DNA from: Plotosus lineatus
Lineage: Eukaryota; Chordata; Actinopteri; Siluriformes; Plotosidae
Reading direction: 5' to 3'
Assembly: GCA_024760905.1 (NCBI GenBank)
Contig: CM045729.1
Span: 5,097,663-5,161,662, forward strand
DNA length: 64,000 bases
A program made the position numbers and the translations under genes. A model generated the notes under the pieces. It was given only the letters and a program-made list of their open reading frames with translations, did no database searches and was not told where the DNA came from. Of the stretch, positions 55,561 to 64,000 are shown piece after piece. Position 1 is the first letter of the stretch; each line of letters opens with the position of its first letter.

Positions 55561-55984
55561 TAACCCTAAGCAAATATGGTTCGTCAGAAGCGTAAGCCTA
55601 CTAGCATGGGTGCAAGTCTCATACACAGAGATGAATTATCTATCTGCTCAGATCAGCGCGATCCCCCATGCATACTCAGTTAAGCAAAGAGAGTTGTAAA
55701 ATGAATGAAAACCTGAATCCAGAAAAGGCAGAGAACTCTCTGCTGTGCTGGTGATTCACATCAGTGCGGGCTGAGGACGTAACCAGTATTCAGTGGTGCC
55801 CTGCCTCTCTTGAAAGATCGGAAGTCCGTATAACCCGCACTTTGTGTCAAGCACAAAAAGTAAACTACTTTTGGTGCTGAGCACCTCACATATTGTAAGT
55901 GTTGATTGGCTGTTTTAAGCTTCATGTAAAGTGACTCGGCTCAGCTTCATGGAATGTGACCATCCGTTGACCAGTGGAACCATT
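55561..55984. other. No gene recognised
   Basis: About 0.4 kb without a recognisable ORF or repeat. It abuts a Tigger-like fragment on the right. Confidence 0.45.
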
Positions 55985-56312
55985 CACAAGCAAAAAAAAA
56001 TCGCATCATAGAGAATGTTAAAGGTTATATTTTAGACTGTATTTGATGAGTGAATTTGATTAAAATTAATCTATTTAAAATTATTTTGCTTGAATTTACT
56101 TCATTTGAAATTAATGTTGACATTATTTGATATTATTTTACAATGTTGTGGTTATAATAATTGATTTAGGGGTGTTTTATGAGATAGAGTAATGGTATTT
56201 ATGGATGTATAGTGCAGTATGAACGTCATATGTCACTTTAACAATTTACGTTCACTATCAACTTATGTTCGGCCATCTGGAACCAATTAAAAAATGTAAG
56301 TCGGGGAGCCTC
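55985..56312 (-). mobile_element. Tigger-like fragment, 5-prime side
   Basis: Inverted relative to 42,680-42,930 over about 250 bp (gggtgttttatgagataga, aatttacttcatttgaaatt) and ending at about 56,312 with a terminus that reverse-complements to cagaggctccccgacttaca. No transposase ORF remains. Confidence 0.65.
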
Positions 56313-56315
56313 TGT

Positions 56316-56455
56316 CCATCAGAAGGACAGCACATGTTAGAGGTATTGCAGACACAGTCAGAGAGGGTAGATTGAGATGGTTTGGACATGTGCAGAGGAG
56401 GGATAGTGAATAAATTGTGATTAGGATGCTGAGGTTGGAACTACCAGGCAAAAGG
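56316..56455 (+). mobile_element. RTE-like copy 9, short C-terminal fragment
   Basis: About 140 bp matching the RTE tail coding region (cagagagggtagattgagat, ggtttggacatgtgcagagg). It is an isolated fragment without ends. Confidence 0.8.
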
Positions 56456-57054
56456 CCGATGGAAACCAATGTGCATGGGGTTTGGCAACCTCTCAGTGTG
56501 ACAGAAGGATACATGATTCCAAGGGGGAGTAAGGAGTGGACCAGTAAGTCCAATTGAGGGTGAGTGGGCTGAACCTACAGATAGAGAGTTGAGATATACC
56601 TCGAATTTCTACCTCAGATTTGGACCCAAACAGTGAAGCTTCCTTTTCTTCTGGCTCAGTTTCTACAGCCAGACCACAGAACCGCGGGGTTGAAATTTTG
56701 CAGAATGATAAGAAACACCCCCATATTGTTCCACGAGGCTTCATATTTGCATCTCAAGTGGTCTTGCGTCACCAGTGGGTTAAAGTGGCACAAACATAAC
56801 TTAAAAAAAAAAAAAACTTATATAGCAGTTATTTAGCCGGAATTAGAATGTGTGTATTTTCTCATTCTTCATCATACTTGTCAGTCATTTATCCTGTATC
56901 CTAGAGAGGGGACCCTACCTCAGCCAACGCCGGGAGAAGGTGGGATACACACTTACTTCCGGGTACAGAAATCACGGATTATCTTCATTCGCGGGAGGGG
57001 CCGGAACCAAACCCCACGAATATTGAGAGGCAACTGTGTGTGTGTATATATATA
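56456..57054. other. Unassigned sequence with a Tigger-like terminus
   Basis: No gene is seen. A degraded copy of the Tigger-like terminus occurs at about 56,955-57,040 (cggattatcttcattcgcgg), followed by a short GT/TA tract. Confidence 0.45.
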
Positions 57055-57652
57055 TATAGGAGGATTTTAAGTACTTAGGCTCAACAATCCAGAGCAATGG
57101 AGAGTGTGGAAAAGAGGTGAAGAAGCGTGTGCAGGCAGGCTGGAATGGTTGGAGAAAAGTGTCCGGTGTGATGTGCGATAGGAGAGTGTCAGCAAGAATG
57201 AAGGGAAAAGTGTACAAGATGGTGGTGAGGCCAGCGATGTTGTATGGTTTAGAAACAGTGGCGCTGAGGAAAAGGCAGGAGGCAGAGCTGGAGGTAGCGG
57301 AGATGAAAATGTTGAGGTTCTCCTGGGAGAAAGCGAGGAGGGATAGGATCAGAAATGAGTATATCAGAGGGACAGCCCACGTAAGATGTTTTGGAGACAA
57401 AGTCAGAGAGGCTAGATTGAGATGGTTTGGACATGTACAGAGGAGGGATAGTGAGTATATTGGCAGTAGGATGCTGAGGTTGGAACTACCAGGCAGAAGG
57501 CCTCGAGGAAGACCGAAGAAGGGTTATGGATGTGGTGAAGGAAGACATGAAGGTTGTTGGAGTCAGAAAAGAAGATCACGGAGGACAGGGTGAGGTGGAG
57601 GCGGATGATTTGCTGTGGCGACCCCTGAAGGGAGCAGCCGAAAGTAAAAGAA
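57055..57652 (+). mobile_element. RTE-like copy 10, 3-prime portion
   Basis: The last about 600 bp of the element, open at 57,117-57,593: GWNGWRKVSGVMCDRRVSAR, MLYGLETVALRKRQEAEL, WFGHVQRRDSEYIGSRMLRL, RRPRGRPKKG, then a small frameshift and the 3-prime signature gatttgctgtggcgacccct ending aaagaaga. It is 5-prime truncated, as is normal for LINEs, and followed directly by (TA)n(CA)n. Confidence 0.88.
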
Positions 57653-57653
57653 G

Positions 57654-57712
<59 letters not shown>

Positions 57713-57719
57713 CACACAC
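57654..57719. repeat. (TA)n(CA)n microsatellite
   Basis: A short TA run then about 24 CA units with one caaa interruption, lying between two oppositely oriented RTE pieces. Confidence 0.95.
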
Positions 57720-59466
57720 CGGACACTTTTCTCCAAGCATTCCAACCTGCCTGCAAATGCTTCACCTCTTTTCCACACTCTCCTTTGCTCTCGAATGTTG
57801 AGCTGAAGTACTTAAGATCCTCCACCCTCTTAACCTCTGCTCCCTTTAACCTCACCGTTCCTCTTGGGTCCTTGTTGTTTACACACCTGTATTCTGTCTT
57901 CCTGAGGCTTCTCTCCTTCCCAATGCATACCTCCACCTCTCTAGATTTTCCAGCACTTGTTTTCTGGTCTCACTACAGATCACAATGTCATCTGCAAATA
58001 TCATTGTCCATGGGGAACCTTGTCTAACCTTGTCTGTCAGCCTGTCCATCACCATAGCAAATGACCCTTGATGCAGTCCTACCTCCACCTTGAATTCATC
58101 GGTCACACCGACAGCAAACCTCACCACCGTGTTACATCTCTCAGAAATGTCCTGCACCACTCTAACATACTTCTCTGTCACTCCAGACTTTCTCATGCAA
58201 TACCACAGTTCCTCTCTCAGAACCTGTCATATGCTGTCTCCAGGTCCACAAAGACACAATGCAGCTCCTTCTGACCTTCTCTGTACTTCTCTATTAACAT
58301 CCTCAAAGCAAACACTGCATCTGTGGTGCTCTTTCTTGGCATGAAACCAAACTGTTGTTTACAAATACTGACCTCTGCTCTTAGTTTAGCTTCCACTATT
58401 CTTTCCCATAACTTCATCGTATGCCTCATCAACTTTATCCCTCTGTAGTTGCCACAACTCTGCACGTCTCCCTTATTCTTAAAAATGGGCACCATCACAC
58501 TTCTCCTACATTCCTCGGACATCCTCTCACTTTCTAAGACCTTGTTGGATGTCCATGTCAGAAAATCTACTGCTACCTCACCTAGACATATTCATACCTA
58601 CACAGGTATTTTGTCAGGACCAAACGCCTCTCCACTCTTCATTCTTTTCAATGCTCTCCACTCTCCTCACTTCACCCTTACTAACCTTTGCAACTTCCTG
58701 GTCCTCAACAGTCACCAATTCAATTATTTTTTCTCTATCATTTTCTTCATTCATCAGCTCTTCAAAGTACTCTTTCCATCTTCCCAGCACAGTTCTGCCA
58801 TCAGTCAATACATTTCCCTCTCTGTCCTTTATCACTCTAACTTGGTGCACATCCTTCCCATCTTTTTCTCTGCTGTGCCATCCTGTATAAATCATATTCT
58901 CCCTCTTTACTGACTAACCTAGCATAAACGTCATCATATGCCCTCTGTTTGGCCTTTGACACCGTTACTTTCACTTTAAGCTGTGTCTACCTGTACTCCT
59001 GTTTACTCTCTTCGGTCCTCTCAATGTCCCATTTCTTCTAAGTTAACCTCTTCCTTTGTACACACTCCTGCACTTCCTCATTCCACCGCCAAGTCTCCTT
59101 TTCTACTTTTCTTACAGATGACACACCATGTACTCTCCTACCTGTCTCCATGATCACATTAGCTATAGTTGTCCAGTCATCTGGAAGCACTTCAACTCCT
59201 CCTTGAAAACAACATAACACTCTTCCTTTTTCGGCTTCCACTACTTTGTCTTCTGCTCTGCCTTTGCTTTCTTCACCTTCCTCACCATCAGCGTCATCCT
59301 ACACGCCACCATCCTATGCTGTTTGGCAACACTTTCACCCACCTACTACTTTGCAGTCACTGACTTCCTTCAAATTACATCGCCTACACAAGATGTAGTC
59401 TACCTGTGTGCTCCTACCTCCACTTTCATAAGTCACCCTATGCTCCTGTCTCTTCTGGAAGAAAGT
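57720..59466 (-). mobile_element. RTE-like copy 11, APE-RT interior, minus strand
   Basis: Minus-strand RTE interior lacking both ends. Pieces: 59,038-59,465 (linker and end of APE), 58,614-58,895 (VRVIKDREGNVLTDGRTVLG), 58,217-58,522 ([36 protein letters not shown]), 57,879-58,196 (MIFADDIVICSETRKQ, both catalytic Asp kept), and about 57,720-57,880 (VEDLKYFSSTFESKGE). Frames change repeatedly; it is inactive. It overlaps the element segment in copy 10 by only about 100 bp, in inverted orientation. Confidence 0.87.
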
Positions 59467-59493
59467 ATTGTCTGATAAAATTCCCAGCAAAAT

Positions 59494-59567
59494 TGAACAA
59501 TGCAGATATCGATCCGACTACCTCTCGCATGTTTAGGAAAACATGCTACCATTTGAGGTAATTCCCG
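59494..59567 (-). pseudogene. tRNA-Ala-like pseudogene
   Basis: Minus strand: acctcaaatggtag (A box) and agtcggatcgatatc (B box), but the anticodon loop is altered (ttcctaaacatg) and it no longer reads AGC in register. Confidence 0.58.
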
Positions 59568-60283
59568 ACACAAAACACCCTACAGGCCTAATGCACCAGT
59601 GTGCCGTCCGATGCCAATATGCATGCACATGAGAGGCGTGTCTTCATTGCTCAGTTTTTTCACCTTTTCCACGTGACTGACCTCACATTTCATTTCCAGC
59701 CTCAACTTCTGTGCAATGAAGCATCAACAATTTATATTGTTTGATTGCTCAATAATTGTATTCTTAGCTCAACATGAGAAACCTCTAGATTGTGCTGAAC
59801 AAATCCAAACAAATTCTCCCATTGTAAATACCTGTGAAGATTCTTGAAATTTGAGATCCCTGGCAAAAATCATGCCACTGTCACTGTGTATTTAGGATTA
59901 AATCAGTCTGTCTCATCCGTTTATGAGAAAATGATTGACAGTGGACATTTGACTGGTATCATGAACTTTTGACTCCCTATTTTATAATAATAAGAACAAG
60001 GGGATTTGACGTGTTCAAACTGGGAAATATTCTAAACCAATCTTACACTTTGGATTGGAATTACAAGTGTTTCTTTGAATGAGAAAGACAGCTTTTTCCA
60101 GAATCACAGGATTGACATCACCAGTGAGGAGCTCACCTACTAGAAGAAGCTGAAGTCCTTCAAGTTAAAAGGTGTTAACCCAACTCAAAGCAATGTGAGG
60201 TTGTATTTAAAGATGAAAAAGACAGTGTTGGGCAAAATTGAGAAATCATCTCGTGGGAGTCTGACAAAAAATCCCAGCAAAGT

Positions 60284-60356
60284 TGTAGAATGCAGGTATC
60301 GTTCCAGCTAATTCTCACATGTGAAGCAAGCACTCTACCATTTGAGCCAACATCCC
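60284..60356 (-). pseudogene. tRNA-Ala-like pseudogene
   Basis: ggctcaaatggtagagtgct is well kept; the anticodon loop reads cttcacatg, so AGC has been lost. The T arm is weak. Confidence 0.58.
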
Positions 60357-60457
60357 ACAAACAATACCACGCCTGCCTTAAACTCCAATGTACTATCCAA
60401 ATTGTGTGAAATTGGAAAATCCATCTTAAGGGAGTCTGATAAAATTCCCAGTAAAAT

Positions 60458-60530
60458 TGGAAAACGCGGGTCTTGATTCTTCTACCTCTCTCAAGCTAAG
60501 CTAGCAGTCTACCATTTCAGCTAATTCCCC
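60458..60530 (-). pseudogene. tRNA-Ala-like pseudogene
   Basis: 73 bp with a good A box (ttagctgaaatggtag) and AGC in cttagcttg. The T arm is lost (aagaatcaaga). A partial unit places it only about 170 bp from the previous copy. Confidence 0.6.
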
Positions 60531-61650
60531 ACACAGAATGGCTACCAGGCATCATGCCCCAATGTGCCATCTGACCCCAATATGCATGTACATGAGAGGC
60601 ATGTCTTCATTGCTCAGTTTTTTCTCTCTTTCCAATTGACTGACCTCACATTTCACTTCCATTCTCAACTTCTGTGCAATGATGCATCAACAAATATATC
60701 TTGTTTGATGGCTCAGCAATTGCATTCTTTGATCAACGTAAGAAAGCTCCAGAGTCTGCTCAAAAAATCCAAATAAATTCTACTACGCTAAATACCTGTG
60801 ATGTATTTTAAAATCTGTGATCCCTGGCAAAAATTCTGCTATGTCTCTGTCTATTTGGGATAAAATCGGTCCGTAAAATCAGTTCACGTAAAAATGATTG
60901 ACAGTGCAAATTTGACTGGTATTGTGAGCTTTTGACTCCCAAATATATGATAATGAGGACTGCCATTCGACTCCAATGTCAATGCACATGAGAGGAATGT
61001 CGTCATTGCTCAATTTTTTTTCACCTTTTCCAAGTGTCTGACCTTATATTTATTTTCCAGCTTCAAAGATTGTGAAATGATGCATCAGCAATTTATGTTT
61101 TTTTATTGATCAGTAATTGTACTTTAAGCTCTCTACGAGAAAGCTCCAGATTGTGCTCAACTTATCCAAACAAATTCTCCCACGCTAAATACCTGTGAAG
61201 TTTCTTGAAATTTGAGATCCCTGGCAAAAATCATGTGATGTCGTTGTCTTTTTGGGATAAATCTGATTTGTCAAATCAGTGTATTTGAAAATGTTTCGCA
61301 GTGAAAATTTGATTGGCATTCATAGCTTTAGACTCCCAAATATATAATAATGACAACTGGGGATTTTGTAGGGTTCAAATGGGGAAATATTCTCAACCGA
61401 CCTGACTCCTTGATTTCAAATATAGAATTATAAATGTTTCTTTTAATGAGAAAGACAACTTTTCCCAGAATGACAGGATGTGCATGACCAGTGAGGCACT
61501 CACTTACTATAAGAAGCTGAATTTCTTAAAGTTGACAGGTGCTCGCCCAACTCAAAGCACGTTGATGTTGTATCCAAAGATGATAAAGACAATGTTGTAG
61601 GAAATTGACAACTTCATCTTGAGGGAGTCTGATAAAATTCCCAGCAAAAT

Positions 61651-61723
61651 CAGAGAGTACAGGTATCTATCCTGCTACTTCTCACATGCTAAGCAAGCGC
61701 TATACCATTTCAGCAAGTTCCCC
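61651..61723 (-). pseudogene. tRNA-Ala-like pseudogene
   Basis: 73 bp; the loop cttagcatgtgagaagtag keeps AGC, and the B box is aggatagatacc. D-arm and acceptor-stem pairing are partly lost. Confidence 0.62.
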
Positions 61724-62349
61724 ACAGACTGGGTGCCATCTGACCCCCACATATATGCATATGAGAGTCATGTCTTCATTGCTCAGTTTTTTCACTTTTT
61801 TCCAAGTGACTGACCTCACATTTCATTTCCAGCTTCAACTTCTGTGCAGTGAATCATCACCAATTTATGTTGTTTGATTTCTCAGTAATTGTATTGTTTG
61901 ATCTTCATGAGAAAGTCCAGATTATGCTCAACTAATCCAAAAATCATGCGGGGATTAAATGGGTCCATTAAATCGCTTGAGTTAAAAATGGTTCGCAGTG
62001 GAAATTTGACTTGACTTGTGTGCCTTTTACCTCAAAATGTACTAATTACAACTGGTGATATTGGAGGGTTCAGATTGTGTAAGTTTCCCAACCAACCTGA
62101 CTCCATGGTTTCACATCTAGAAATATCAATGTTTTTTAGTATGATACAGTAAATACAACTTTTGCCAGAATGCCTGGATGTGCGTCACCAGTGAGGAACT
62201 AACTTACCAGAAGAAGCTGAAGTCCTGAAAGTTGAAAGGTGCTCACCCAACTCAAAGCAACGTGGTGTTGTATCCAAAAATGAAAGACACGGTGTTGTGT
62301 GGAATTGAAAAATTCACCTTGATGGAGTCTGACCAAATTCCCAGCAAAT

Positions 62350-62440
62350 TTGGAGATTCATTATTGGTATGATGGGATTCATTATGGGTATTGATCCCAA
62401 AACTGCTCACATACTAGGCAAGGAGTCTAGCATTTGAGCG
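62350..62440 (-). pseudogene. tRNA-Ala-like, badly decayed
   Basis: Only fragments such as gatcaatacc and ctcaaatgctagactcc remain, with a short local duplication (gggattcattat) enlarging it. Confidence 0.45.
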
Positions 62441-63122
62441 CCAATGTGTCATCCCATCCCAATATGCATGCACACGAGAGGTGTCTTCACGGCTCAATTT
62501 TTGCACCCTTTGCAATTGACTGACCTCACATTTCATTTCCAGCCTCAACTTTTGTGCAATGATGCATCAACAAATATATGTTGTTTAATTGCTCAGTAAA
62601 TGTATTCTTTGCTCAGCATGAGAAAGTCCAGAGTGTGCTCAACTAATCTATCAAATTGTCCCACACTACATACCTGTCAAGTTTCTTCAAATTTACATCC
62701 CTGGCAAGAATCACAATATGTCACTTTGTGTTAGGGATAAAATGGCTATGTCAAATCAGTTTATTTGAAAATGATTCAATGTTTAAATTTGACTGCTATT
62801 GTGAGCCTTTGACTCCAAAATATACTAATGAGAATTGGTGATTTTGCAGGTTTTAAACTGGGAAATATTCTCAACCAACCTGCTTCTTTGGTTTCAAATA
62901 TAGAAATATAAATGATTCTTTGTATGAGAAATACAACTTTTTCCCCAGAATGACAGGATGAGCATCGCCAGAGAAGCACTCACTCACTAGAAGTTTTTAA
63001 ATTTGAAAGGGGTTCACCGAATTCAAAGCAACTTGATGCTGTATCCAGAAATTAAAAATACAGTGTTGGTTGAAATTGAGAAATTTATCTCAAGGGAATC
63101 TCACAAAAATCCCAGCAAAGTT

Positions 63123-63192
63123 ATAGAATTCATGAATTGATCTCGCTACCTCTCGCATATTAAGCAAGAGCTACCATTTGAGCTAATTCTCC
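63123..63192 (-). pseudogene. tRNA-Ala-like pseudogene
   Basis: ttagctcaaatggtagctct and gcgagaggtagcgagatcaa are close to tRNA-Ala, but the loop reads cttaatatg, so AGC is gone. Confidence 0.58.
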
Positions 63193-63440
63193 ATACAAAA
63201 TTCCCCTCAAGCTTGATGCTCCAATGCGCCCTCTGACCCCAATATGCATGCATGAGAGGCACCCTTTACAATTGACTGACCTCACATTTCATTTCCAGTC
63301 TCAACTTCTGTGCAATGCTGCATCATGAAATACTGTATATGTTGTTTGATTGCTCCGTAATTGTATGCTTTGCTCAGCATGAGAAAGTACAGATTGTGCT
63401 CAATTAATCCAAACATTTACTCCCACACAAAATACCTGCT

Positions 63441-64000
63441 CCTCATGAATCGCCACCTTATCATGGTGGAGGAGTTTGGGTGCCCTAATGATCTTATGAG
63501 CTATGTTGTCGGCGGACCTCTATGAATAATAAAAAATAAAACCATACAGTTTCTCTTGCCCAGACGTGGGTCACTGGGGTCCCCCTGGAGCCAGGCCTGG
63601 GGGAGGGGCTCGAAGGCGAGCGCCTGGTGGTCGGTGCAATGTGAGTTGGGTGGCAGCCAAAAGCATGGGTTCTGTCAGACCGATCCTGACAGACTGACTC
63701 TGACTCTTGGGACATGGAATGTCACCTCTCTGGTGGGAATGGAGCCTGAGCTGGTGTGTGAGGTGGAGAGATACCGGCTAGATATAGTCGGGCTCAGATC
63801 ACGCATAGCTTGGGCTCTGGATCCACCCATCTTGAGAGAGGCTGGACCTTATTCCATTCTGGAGTTGCTCATGGGGAGAGGCCTTGTTGCCCCCCCATCT
63901 CAGTGCCCAAACATTAGGGTTCTCCCTGGTCGATGAAAGGGTAGGACGCCTAGGACGCCTTTGGGTGGGGGAGATGGGTCCTAACTGTTATTTGTGCTTG
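63441..64000 (+). mobile_element. 5-prime start of a further LINE (LINE E), cut by window end
   Basis: Begins atcgccaccttatcatggtg after the tRNA-Ala repeat. The open stretch 63,556-63,936 contains LTLGTWNVTSLVGMEPELVC and EVERYRLDIVGL, the usual start of an APE endonuclease in a teleost LINE family distinct from RTE, B, C and D above. Upstream is a GC-rich UTR with gtttgggtgccc. The rest of the element lies outside the window. The catalytic Glu region is already degraded (LRSRIAW). Confidence 0.75.

Larger units (their letters stand above)
59467..63440 (-). repeat. Tandem array of tRNA-Ala-bearing repeat, minus orientation
   Basis: About five to six units in the same orientation. The landmark gcaatgatgcatca (or near match) falls at about 59,714, 60,676, 61,073, 61,850, 62,556 and 63,316, so the spacing is about 960, 400, 780, 710 and 760 bp. 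Units vary by internal deletions, and the full unit appears to be about 0.96 kb. All but one carry a tRNA-Ala-like segment. No protein gene is seen. Confidence 0.87.

Noticed and set aside
57055..59466. Twin-priming 5-prime inversion of a single RTE.
   Set aside because: Twin priming leaves the sense 3-prime part and tail at the outer end; here the tail faces the inverted part.

Overview
This looks like a teleost fish genomic window. The evidence is: tRNA-headed SINEs of the 'cctcacagcaagaa' type common in teleosts, RTE-like and other non-LTR retrotransposons, hAT and pogo/Tigger-type DNA elements, long CA/TA microsatellites, a two-domain secreted C-type lectin, and one exon of a vertebrate cystathionine beta-synthase (CBS) gene. 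There are no bacterial features. All family calls were made by reading the sequence and none was checked against a database.

Host genes are few. Two lectin genes, lectin A at 29,321-30,046 and lectin B at 46,014-46,739 (both minus strand), are paralogs. They lie in a direct tandem segmental duplication (copy A about 16.06-32.90 kb, copy B about 38.73-49.07 kb) whose matching blocks keep the same order and orientation but are separated by different transposon insertions. A single intact CBS exon lies on the minus strand at 50,286-50,394, and no other CBS exon was recognised.

Layout: 0.2-2.7 kb is an RTE copy (minus). 2.8-3.8 kb is a fragment of a second LINE (LINE C). 3.8-14.1 kb is a tRNA-Ala-bearing repeat broken by a full-length RTE (5.6-8.8 kb, with target-site duplication, TSD) and by LINE B (9.6-13.6 kb), followed by a SINE. 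15.5-16.4 kb is a pogo-like element. 17.8-19.1 kb is a LINE B relative. 19.7-26.5 kb is the same tRNA-Ala repeat carrying a pogo-like MITE (short non-autonomous DNA transposon) and a hAT transposon, which itself contains another RTE. 26.5-30.2 kb holds LINE C, a SINE and lectin A. 30.2-35.8 kb holds hAT remnants, SINEs and another LINE B relative. 35.8-38.7 kb is RTE. 38.7-49.1 kb is duplication copy B, with an internally deleted RTE derivative, Tigger pieces and lectin B. 49.7-50.4 kb holds a TTAA-flanked MITE and the CBS exon. 50.9-52.2 kb is an inverted pair of LINE 5-prime ends. 53.4-55.1 kb is LINE D. 56.3-59.5 kb holds RTE fragments. 59.5-63.4 kb is a tandem array of the tRNA-Ala repeat. 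63.4 kb to the end is the start of another LINE.

The most interesting observations are: (i) a repeat of up to about 0.96 kb that contains a tRNA-Ala(AGC)-like gene and occurs in at least a dozen copies in both orientations; (ii) a SINE built from a tRNA-like head plus the 5-prime UTR and 3-prime end of the resident RTE, together with a deletion-derivative RTE (perfect 20-bp TSD) that models its origin; (iii) about 220 bp of target sequence duplicated on both sides of one RTE; and (iv) lectin paralogs whose second domain is identical while the sugar/calcium-binding loop of the first domain has diverged, including WND to WYD.
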